8,736 nt of DNA from Gammaproteobacteria bacterium (lineage in GTDB: Bacteria; Pseudomonadota; Gammaproteobacteria; Steroidobacterales; Steroidobacteraceae). Made by a program: the position numbers and the translations under genes. Shown piece by piece: positions 1-5,102 of this stretch; position 1 is the first letter of the stretch, and every line of letters begins with the position of its first letter. The notes under the pieces were generated by a model, which saw nothing but the letters and a program-made list of their open reading frames with translations, was not told where the DNA came from and ran no database searches. The stretch lies in contig JASHSR010000264.1 of NCBI GenBank assembly GCA_030038645.1, positions 1-8,736 of the forward strand, given 5' to 3'.

Positions 1-378
1 CTCGACCTTGCCCGGCTCGGCGGTGGTCGGCTGTGCGGGCGAGATCACGTCGTAGTTGACGCCGGCCTTCCAGCGCCCGCCCGGCAGCTGCTCGTTCGCC
101 GGCATGGCGGCAATGTGCTCGAGCGATGCCGTCGCCGGCTGGTCCTGAGCGTCGGCGGTCGCTTCGGCGGGGGCGGGCTGCGCCGCCGATTGCGCCGCCG
201 CCGTCGATGAGGACGCCTGCGACGCTGTCTTCGCGGCGTCGCTCGCCGGCTGCTGCGCGGTGGCGGAAGGCTGCGGCGTCACGGCCGCCGTGGCCAAGGT
301 GTGTGACGCTCCGCGGCTGCAGGCGCCGAGACTCACCGCGGCGAGAAGGATGAGAACCACGAAGGGACGTTTCATCAT
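1..378 (-). CDS. dsbA: Thiol:disulfide interchange protein DsbA, lipoprotein form (N-terminal part, cut by left edge)
   Basis: The reading frame is open from the left edge to an ATGATG at 378-373, giving 126 codons of an unfinished gene. The protein begins MMKRPFVVLILLAAVSLGAC: a basic start, a hydrophobic core and a near-consensus lipobox (LGAC, Cys20), so it is probably lipid-anchored. The residue after Cys is Ser, which favours the outer membrane under the Lol rule. Residues 21 to about 85 are a disordered-looking Ala/Ser/Gln/Pro linker. The end, with WKAGVNYDVISPAQPT and then PGKVE, is the typical lead-in to a DsbA thioredoxin fold; the CPHC-type active site should lie just outside the window. 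DsbA oxidises cysteines of exported proteins in the periplasm. AGAGG lies 3 bases before the first ATG and 6 before the second (375), so the second is the better start. The gene follows cytochrome c4 on the same strand after 58 bases, probably in one operon. The lipid anchor and long linker are unusual compared with soluble E. coli DsbA. Confidence 0.83.
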   Translation of the reverse strand, partial: MMKRPFVVLILLAAVSLGACSRGASHTLATAAVTPQPSATAQQPASDAAKTASQASSSTAAAQSAAQPAPAEATADAQDQPATASLEHIAAMPANEQLPGGRWKAGVNYDVISPAQPTTAEPGKVE

Positions 379-436
379 AGACCTCTGCGCGATGGGCGCC
401 GCCGTCCGGGAGCGGGCATCGCGGGCCGTGCAAGGC

Positions 437-1168
437 TCAGCGCATGCCCTGGACGTAGGATGCCACGTTGCGGATGTCCTCGGGCGTCAGCAGCTTCGCG
501 ATGGTGCTCATCATGTAGCCGTTACGGCTCTGCGGCTTGTCGGCAGCGGCGCCTGCATAGCGCGCGCCGCTCGCGAAGTCCTGCAGCTCCTTGATCACGT
601 ACTGGGCGTGCTGGGCGCGCAGCGCCGGGTATCCGGATGCCAGGTTGCCCTTGCCCAAGGGTCCGTGGCAGGCGCGGCAGGCTGGAATGCTGCGGCTCGG
701 ATCGCCGTACTTGTACAGCGCCTCGCCGGCCTTCCAGTACGAGGGGTCGGCCTCGCCGCCGACGGGGGTCTGCGCCTCGTAGTACACCGAGATGTTGTCG
801 ATGTCCTCGTCCGACAGCATGGTCGCCATGGGCATCATGATCGGGTTGTTGCGGACTCCCGCCTTGAACAGCTGCAGCTGCTCATCGATGTATACGGCGT
901 TCTGGCCGGCGAGCATGGGCCACACGGGATTGGTGCTGTTCCCGTTCGGGCCGTGGCACGCGGCGCAGACCGCCGCCTTGGCGGCTCCCGCAGCGACCGT
1001 GCCGTGGGCGTAGGGATACAGCGTCAGGACCGGCGTGGCCGCCCACGTTGATGCGGCGGGCAGGGCCATCGCGACTGCGGCCAATGTGGCAATGAAACGG
1101 GGCCGTCTGACGGCCTGACCCCCCTGCCGGCGAGAGGCGCCGGCGAGCGCTTCGACTTCTGGGCTCAA
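437..1168 (-). CDS. Cytochrome c4, periplasmic dihaem electron carrier
   Basis: The 243-residue protein has two CxxCH haem c sites, CAACH at 68-72 and CRACH at 164-168, each in a similar half of about 95 residues. This is the internal duplication that defines cytochrome c4. Met-rich segments (MMPM at 111-114, YMM at 218-220) follow each haem site and supply the likely distal ligands. After an n-region with RRPRF, residues 26-43 form a hydrophobic export signal ending TWA, with likely cleavage before ATPV, so the protein acts in the periplasm or on the outer face of the inner membrane. In this family it shuttles electrons from the bc1 complex to terminal oxidases. The start codon is TTG; no ATG or GTG lies upstream in frame before a stop. 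A GAGG motif 8 bases upstream supports it. The n-region of about 24 residues before the hydrophobic core is longer than usual, so the start is less certain than the identity. The dsbA gene follows 58 bases downstream on the same strand. Confidence 0.93.
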   Translation of the reverse strand: MSPEVEALAGASRRQGGQAVRRPRFIATLAAVAMALPAASTWAATPVLTLYPYAHGTVAAGAAKAAVCAACHGPNGNSTNPVWPMLAGQNAVYIDEQLQLFKAGVRNNPIMMPMATMLSDEDIDNISVYYEAQTPVGGEADPSYWKAGEALYKYGDPSRSIPACRACHGPLGKGNLASGYPALRAQHAQYVIKELQDFASGARYAGAAADKPQSRNGYMMSTIAKLLTPEDIRNVASYVQGMR

Positions 1169-1176
1169 TGCGTGAA

Positions 1177-1180
1177 CCTC
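1177..1180 (-). promoter_or_regulatory. Ribosome binding site deciding the TTG start of cytochrome c4
   Basis: On the minus strand GAGG at 1180-1177 lies 8 bases before the TTG at 1168. It is the only Shine-Dalgarno-like match in the right place, and it supports TTG as the real initiator of the cytochrome c4 gene. Confidence 0.45.
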
Positions 1181-1202
1181 GGCTCGGGTATAAAGGCCGC
1201 GA

Positions 1203-1208
1203 ATTGTA
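1203..1208 (-). promoter_or_regulatory. Possible -10 box for cytochrome c4-dsbA
   Basis: The 84-base divergent gap between cytochrome c4 and engB holds an AT-richer patch at 1189-1222. On the minus strand TACAAT (1208-1203) matches five of six bases of the sigma-70 -10 box and would give a leader of about 28 bases carrying the GAGG site. I see no convincing -35 box 16-18 bases upstream. On the plus strand TACGAT (1212-1217) is a weaker candidate for engB. Both assignments are tentative. Confidence 0.3.
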
Positions 1209-1252
1209 CACTACGATTTTTCGCCGCTTGAGGGGCGGATGCCTGCCGGTCC

Positions 1253-1846
1253 ATGAGTCGGTTTGCGGAAGCCCAATTTCTCCTGAGCGTGGCCGCCGTG
1301 GGGCAGTTCCCTCCCGATCGCGGCGTCGAGGTGGCGTTCGCGGGGCGCTCCAACGCAGGCAAGTCGAGCGCGATCAACGCGATCCTCGGCCGGCGCTCCC
1401 TCGCGCGGGCGAGCAAGACGCCGGGCCGGACGCGGCTGCTCAATTTCTTCGAGCTCGGCGCCGACCGCCGGATCGTCGACCTCCCGGGATACGGCTACTC
1501 ACGCGTGCCCGAGCGCGAGCGGCTCGAGTGGGGTCCGCTCATCGAGGCGCTCCGCAAGCGCCGGTCGCTGCACGGCTTGTTCCTGATCGTGGATGCGCGG
1601 CGCGGCGTCGGCGAGGCCGACTTGGCGCTCATCGAGTGGGCCGACCCGGCCGCCCGCCGCATCCACGTGCTGCTCACCAAGGCGGACAAGCTCAATCGTC
1701 GGGAGGCGGCCGAGGGCTTGCGCACGGCGCAGCGGACCCTGCAGAGCCGCGCGTCGGCGCAGCTGTTCTCGGCCGTGGGGGGAGAGGGTCTCGCCGAGGC
1801 CCAGCAGGTGCTCGCAACCTGGCTCGCGGGCGCTGAGGGCACATAA
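1253..1846 (+). CDS. engB: Ribosome biogenesis GTP-binding protein EngB (YihA/YsxC)
   Basis: The 197-residue protein is a complete single-domain P-loop GTPase of the usual EngB length. The nucleotide-binding motifs appear in order: G1 GRSNAGKSS at 31-39, G2 TPGRT at 56-60, G3 DLPGYGY at 76-82, G4 TKAD at 142-145 and G5 FSA at 172-174. The GRSNAGKSS P-loop and DLPGYGY are diagnostic of EngB within the TrmE-Era-EngA-EngB superfamily. The family is needed for late assembly of the 50S ribosomal subunit in the cytoplasm and is usually essential. The ATG at 1253 is the only sensible start, because an in-frame TGA lies at 1229. The ribosome binding site is poor; the nearest GAGGGG is about 17 bases upstream. 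The gene is divergent from cytochrome c4 and convergent with polA. Its TAA stop lies inside the T tract of the opposing sRNA/polA terminator. Confidence 0.95.
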   Translation: MSRFAEAQFLLSVAAVGQFPPDRGVEVAFAGRSNAGKSSAINAILGRRSLARASKTPGRTRLLNFFELGADRRIVDLPGYGYSRVPERERLEWGPLIEALRKRRSLHGLFLIVDARRGVGEADLALIEWADPAARRIHVLLTKADKLNRREAAEGLRTAQRTLQSRASAQLFSAVGGEGLAEAQQVLATWLAGAEGT

Positions 1847-1878
1847 AAAATTCCCCGGTGGCCGTGAGGCCACCGGGG
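1845..1878 (-). terminator. Rho-independent terminator of the minus-strand sRNA (and polA)
   Basis: A perfect 11-bp inverted repeat, CCCCGGTGGCC at 1853-1863 and GGCCACCGGGG at 1868-1878, encloses a four-base loop. Read on the minus strand it is followed by AA and then six T (1850-1845), a classic intrinsic terminator. Read on the plus strand there is no T run, so it should act only against leftward transcription. The DNA encoding the T tract includes the last bases of the engB stop codon (TAA at 1844-1846). Confidence 0.88.
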
Positions 1879-1955
1879 CAGACTAACCCGGCACAGGTCT
1901 CATGAACCGGGTCGTACCCGCTCAGGGAGGGAAGCGGGGAGTGCTGGAGGCACTC
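1845..1955 (-). ncRNA. Predicted sRNA at the Spot 42/ErsA locus between polA and engB, about 110 nt
   Basis: The predicted RNA runs leftward from about 1955 to the terminator T tract. It would fold as four consecutive hairpins. The first is GAGTGC/GCACTC (1955-1950 with 1944-1939) with loop CTCCA. The second is CCCGCT/AGCGGG (1938-1933 with 1922-1917) with loop TCCCTCCCTG. The third is ACCCGG/CCGGGT (1912-1907 with 1891-1886) with a 15-base loop containing TTCATGAGA. The fourth is the 11-bp terminator stem. The first two loops are C-rich and could pair with Shine-Dalgarno sequences. A sigma-E-type promoter sits directly upstream, and the expected start falls on the first base of hairpin 1. 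Known family context: E. coli Spot 42 lies between polA and yihA (engB), P. aeruginosa ErsA lies at the same place and is driven by AlgU, and I recall Xanthomonas sX13, with C-rich loops, being next to polA. The function is inferred as Hfq-dependent repression in trans. I cannot show primary-sequence homology to any of these RNAs from here. Confidence 0.72.
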
Positions 1956-1961
1956 GAAAAA

Positions 1962-1989
1962 TTAGACGGCACACCGGAAGGGAAGTTCC
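1962..1989 (-). promoter_or_regulatory. Sigma-E/AlgU-type promoter of the predicted sRNA
   Basis: On the minus strand GGAACTT (1989-1983) is separated by 15 bases from GTCTAA (1967-1962). Both elements and the spacing match the consensus for RpoE/AlgU extracytoplasmic sigma factors, as at the E. coli rpoE promoter (GGAACTT, 16 bases, TCTAA). Initiation about 7 bases downstream falls at G1955. GAACTT occurs at a few other places in the window, but only inside polA and with no matching -10 that I could find. The match implies induction by envelope stress. Confidence 0.7.
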
Positions 1990-2012
1990 GTCCAGTTCTT
2001 CAAAAAGACTCT

Positions 2013-2040
2013 CATATAAATCAAAGAGTTGAGTATCCAA
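2013..2040 (-). promoter_or_regulatory. Possible second, sigma-70-like promoter upstream of the sRNA
   Basis: In the most AT-rich patch of the window, minus-strand TTGGAT (2040-2035) and TATATG (2018-2013) are 16 bases apart. They match three and four of six consensus bases. A start near 2006 would give a longer RNA of about 160 nt that adds another possible hairpin (CGGAA, loop CTTCCC, TTCCG at 1990-1975). This is weaker than the sigma-E-type promoter. Confidence 0.3.
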
Positions 2041-2060
2041 CTGTAGCTTCGACGCTACAG
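2041..2060. repeat. Perfect 7-bp inverted repeat next to the sRNA promoter region
   Basis: CTGTAGC at 2041-2047 and GCTACAG at 2054-2060 enclose TTCGAC. It lies 51 bases past the polA stop and directly abuts the possible -35 box at 2035-2040. No T run follows on either strand, so it is not a normal intrinsic terminator. It could be an RNA hairpin that stabilises the polA 3' end or a binding site for a dimeric regulator. I do not recognise the motif. Confidence 0.5.
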
Positions 2061-2110
2061 CTTGCGGGGCGCTGCGGACGTGCTCGCGCCGCCTTGGGCA
2101 AGGCGTTCGC

Positions 2111-4900
2111 TCAGTGCGCTTCGTCCCAATTGGCCCCGACCCCGATCTCGATTCTGAGCGGTACCTTAAGCTCAGCAGCATTGGTCATGCGCTCTCTCAC
2201 CGCCGACGTAACGGTGTCGATCGCGTCCGCGCGTACCTCGAGCACGAGCTCGTCGTGCACCTGCATCAGAAGCCGCGCCGGCGCCTCCTCGCGCTGGCAC
2301 CAGGCATCGACTGCGATCATCGCGCGCTTGATGATATCGGCCGCCGTGCCCTGCATCGGCGCGTTGATCGCGCTGCGCTCGGCGTACTGCTGCAGCGAGC
2401 GGTTGCTCGAGCGAATGTCGGGCAGGTACAGGCGACGGCCGTAGACGGTCTCGACGTAGCCCGTCTCCCGCGCCCGCACGCGCGTCTCGTCCATGAACCG
2501 CTTGACGCCCGGGTAGCGCGCGAAGTAGCGCTCTACGTATTTCTGCGCGGCGCCGCGCTCGATCCCGAGCTGGCGCGCGAGGCCGAAAGGCGACATCCCG
2601 TAGATCAGGCCGAAGTTGATGGTCTTGGCGAGCCGCCGCTGATCGGCGCTCACGGCCTCGGGCGGGACGCTGAAGATCTCCGCCGCCGTCGCCCGATGCA
2701 CGTCGAGGTCGTGGGCGAACGCGTTGAGCAGGCCCTCGTCGCCCGACAGGTGCGCCATGATGCGCAGCTCGATCTGCGAGTAATCCGCGGCGAGGAGCAG
2801 CGAGCCCGGCGGCGCGATGAAGGCCTGGCGGATGCGCCGGCCTTCGGCGGTCCGGATGGGGATGTTCTGCAGATTGGGATCGGAGGAGGAGAGCCGGCCC
2901 GTCTGCGCGACCGCCTGATGATAGGACGTGTGCACCCGCCCGGTGCGCTCGTTGATCTGCTCGGGCAGCCGGTCCGTGTAGGTCGATTTGAGCTTGGCGA
3001 GCGTGCGGTAGTCGAGAATGATCCTCGGCAGCGGGAAGGAGGCGGCGAGCTCCTCGAGCACGTCCTCAGCGGTCGAGGGCTGGCCGGTCGGCGTCTTGCG
3101 CAGGACCGGCAGGCCGAGCTTCTCGAACAGCACCTGCTGCAGCTGTTTCGGCGAGTCGACGTTGAGCTCGCAGCCCGCCACCTGCTGCGCCTCCAGCACG
3201 AGCTCGCGCAGCCGGACCGTGATCTCGCCGCTCTGCGTCCGCAGCTTCTCGCGATCGATGAGGACGCCGCGGCGCTCCATGCGCATGAGCACGGGGACGA
3301 GCGGCTGCTCGAGCTCCTCATAGAGTGCCTTGAGTGCGGGCACGCCTTCGATCCGCGGCCACAGCGCCTCGTGCAGCCGCATCGTCACGTCCGCGTCCTC
3401 GGCGGAGTACTCCGCCGCGCGCTCGACCGGCACCTGATTGAACGTGAGCTGCTTCGCGCCTCGGCCCGCCACGTCCTCGAACTTGATGGTCGTCACGCCG
3501 AGGTAGCGCGCCGCGGTGGAATCCATGTCGTGGCGCGTCGCGACGCTGTTCCACACGTACGACTCGAGCATCGAGTCGTAGCGCATGCCCCGCAGCTCGA
3601 TGCCGTGGTTGGCGAGCACGTGCGCGTCGTATTTGAGGTGATGCCCGAGCTTCGCGCGATAAGGATCCTCGAGGATCGGCCGCAGCGCGGCGAGCACGCG
3701 CTCCCGGTCGAGCTGATCGGGCGCACCAGCGTAGTCGTGGCGCAGCGGAACGTACGCGGCCACCCCAGGCTCGACGCAGAGCGAGACGCCGACGATCTCG
3801 GCTCGCATGTAATCGAGACTGGTGGCCTCGGTATCGAAGGCGAAGAGCTTCGCCTCGCGAAGCCGCGCGAGCCAGCGCTCGAGGTCCGCCCAGTCGTAGA
3901 CGGTCTCGTAGTGGTGCGCCATCGTCGCGGCTGACGGCGCCGCCGGCGCCGCAACTTCGGCCGTGCCGGCTAGCGTGAGCGGGGCGTCGCTGTCGAGCGC
4001 CGGCTCGGCCTCGGGGTTAGCCTCGGGCTTGGATTCGGGCTTGGATTCGGGCTCGAGCTGGCGCAGCAGCGACCGCAGCTCGTACCTCGCGTAGAGCTCG
4101 CGGAGCGCTTCGACATTCGGCGGCGCGGGCCTGAGCTCCTCGATCGACATCGGCAAATCGAGGTCGGTATGCAGGGCGGCGAGCTTGCGGGAAAGCTCGA
4201 GCGTCGCGAGGCCGGCGCGAAGATTCTCGCCGACCTTGCCCTCGATCTCACCGGCGTGCGTGATGACACCGTCGAGCGTGTGATAGAGCGCGAGCCACTT
4301 GGCGGCCGTCTTGGGTCCGACCTTCTCGATGCCCGGGATGTTGTCGGAGGCGTCTCCGACCAGAGCGAGATAGTCGATGATCTGCTCCGGATAGACGTCG
4401 AACTTGGCCTTCACGCCCTCCCGGTCGAGCCTCGTGTTGCTCATCGTGTTGATGAGCGTGATCGAGCCGTCGACGAGCTGCGCCATGTCCTTGTCGCCGG
4501 TGGAGATCAGAACCGAGTGGCCGGCGCGGGCGGCGCGGCACGCGAGCGTGCCGATCACGTCGTCCGCTTCCACACCCTCGATGCGGATGACCGGCAGCCC
4601 GAGGGCGCGCAGGATGGCGAACAGCGGCTCGATCTGCACCCGCAGATCGCTCGGCATGGCGGGGCGGTGTGCCTTGTACTGCGCGAACAGGTCGTCGCGG
4701 AACGTGCGGCCCGGCGCATCGAAGACCACGGCGATGTGCTCGGGGCGCTGCTCCTTCATGAACTTGAGCAGCATGTTCGCGACGCCGTGCAGCGCGCCGG
4801 TCGGTTCGCCCCGCGAGTTGGAGAGCGGCGGCAACGCATGAAACGCCCTGTACAGATAGGACGAGCCGTCGACGAGGATCAGAGGTGAGGTGGTGGCCAT
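2111..4900 (-). CDS. polA: DNA polymerase I
   Basis: The 929-residue protein is almost the length of E. coli Pol I (928) and aligns nearly residue for residue at its active sites. The 5' nuclease domain (1 to about 290) has DGSSYLYRAFHA at 11-22, EADD at 111-114, GDKD at 135-138 and the helix-hairpin-helix region GDASDNIPG at 182-190. The 3'-5' exonuclease keeps its carboxylates (D356/E358 in FDTEATS, D425 in KYDAH, Y498/D502 in YSAEDAD), so proofreading is probably active. The polymerase has motif A DYSQIELR (D707), motif B with K759 and Y767, and motif C VHDE (H882, D883). It fills Okazaki and repair gaps and removes RNA primers in the cytoplasm. I start it at the ATG at 4900 because MATTSPLILVDGSSY matches the family N-terminus; a start at 4990 would add 30 unrelated residues. 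No Shine-Dalgarno is evident. The domain linker at about 284-325 is unusually long and contains ESKPESKP. Confidence 0.97.
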   Translation of the reverse strand: MATTSPLILVDGSSYLYRAFHALPPLSNSRGEPTGALHGVANMLLKFMKEQRPEHIAVVFDAPGRTFRDDLFAQYKAHRPAMPSDLRVQIEPLFAILRALGLPVIRIEGVEADDVIGTLACRAARAGHSVLISTGDKDMAQLVDGSITLINTMSNTRLDREGVKAKFDVYPEQIIDYLALVGDASDNIPGIEKVGPKTAAKWLALYHTLDGVITHAGEIEGKVGENLRAGLATLELSRKLAALHTDLDLPMSIEELRPAPPNVEALRELYARYELRSLLRQLEPESKPESKPEANPEAEPALDSDAPLTLAGTAEVAAPAAPSAATMAHHYETVYDWADLERWLARLREAKLFAFDTEATSLDYMRAEIVGVSLCVEPGVAAYVPLRHDYAGAPDQLDRERVLAALRPILEDPYRAKLGHHLKYDAHVLANHGIELRGMRYDSMLESYVWNSVATRHDMDSTAARYLGVTTIKFEDVAGRGAKQLTFNQVPVERAAEYSAEDADVTMRLHEALWPRIEGVPALKALYEELEQPLVPVLMRMERRGVLIDREKLRTQSGEITVRLRELVLEAQQVAGCELNVDSPKQLQQVLFEKLGLPVLRKTPTGQPSTAEDVLEELAASFPLPRIILDYRTLAKLKSTYTDRLPEQINERTGRVHTSYHQAVAQTGRLSSSDPNLQNIPIRTAEGRRIRQAFIAPPGSLLLAADYSQIELRIMAHLSGDEGLLNAFAHDLDVHRATAAEIFSVPPEAVSADQRRLAKTINFGLIYGMSPFGLARQLGIERGAAQKYVERYFARYPGVKRFMDETRVRARETGYVETVYGRRLYLPDIRSSNRSLQQYAERSAINAPMQGTAADIIKRAMIAVDAWCQREEAPARLLMQVHDELVLEVRADAIDTVTSAVRERMTNAAELKVPLRIEIGVGANWDEAH
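4029..4052. repeat. 12-bp tandem repeat in the polA interdomain linker
   Basis: TTGGATTCGGGC occurs twice in direct tandem (4029-4040 and 4041-4052), with a degenerate partial copy just before it. On the coding (minus) strand it encodes the repeated ESKP of the linker between the 5' nuclease and 3'-5' exonuclease domains (residues 285-292). The repeat stays in frame, so it could vary in copy number by slippage without harming the enzyme. Confidence 0.8.
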
Positions 4901-4923
4901 CGCGGAATACGCCGGATGAGCCG

Positions 4924-4929
4924 AGTATA
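4924..4929 (-). promoter_or_regulatory. Possible -10 box for polA
   Basis: Minus-strand TATACT (4929-4924) matches five of six bases of the -10 consensus, 23 bases before the polA ATG, and would leave a very short leader. The sequence 17 bases upstream is not a recognisable -35 box. It lies in the 202-base divergent gap (4901-5102) between polA and the DUF1800 gene. In the rest of that gap I see only a weak plus-strand TATACC (5071-5076) that might serve the DUF1800 gene. Confidence 0.35.
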
Positions 4930-5102
4930 TCGCGCCGTGCAAAAAGCAGATCTGGCCGATCACGGCGCAATCGTCACCCGCCGCCGTCACCCCGCCGTCT
5001 CCACCTCACATAAACCGTGCCCCGCTGCCGCCGCTCTAGCCGCATGTCAACGATCGCCGCGCTGCCGCGCTATACCGTCACGAAACCCAGCACGGGTGAG
5101 GC

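Noticed and set aside
260..1051. A 263-codon plus-strand open frame opposite cytochrome c4 and dsbA
   Set aside because: It is antisense to two clearly recognised genes, and its composition is typical of a shadow frame.
1853..1878. The GC hairpin after engB as the engB terminator
   Set aside because: On the plus strand it is followed by CAGACTAACC with no T run; the T tract exists only for leftward transcription.
1900..2181. A 93-codon minus-strand open frame across the polA-engB gap
   Set aside because: It overlaps the polA end in another frame, has no family resemblance, and crosses the promoter and hairpins that better explain the region as an sRNA gene.
2114..3934. A 606-codon open frame on the plus strand, antisense to polA
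   Set aside because: It is fully inside polA, which has every catalytic motif. The translated product is Arg/His/Leu/Ala-rich with no recognisable domain, as expected for a shadow frame in GC-rich DNA.
4901..4990. A 30-residue N-terminal extension of DNA polymerase I
   Set aside because: The family N-terminus aligns from MATTSPLILVDGSSY, and the extension resembles no part of known Pol I proteins.
5045..5050. A perfect minus-strand TTGACA that could be a polA -35 box
   Set aside because: The bases 16-18 downstream are GC-rich with no -10 resemblance, and it is about 150 bases from the polA start.
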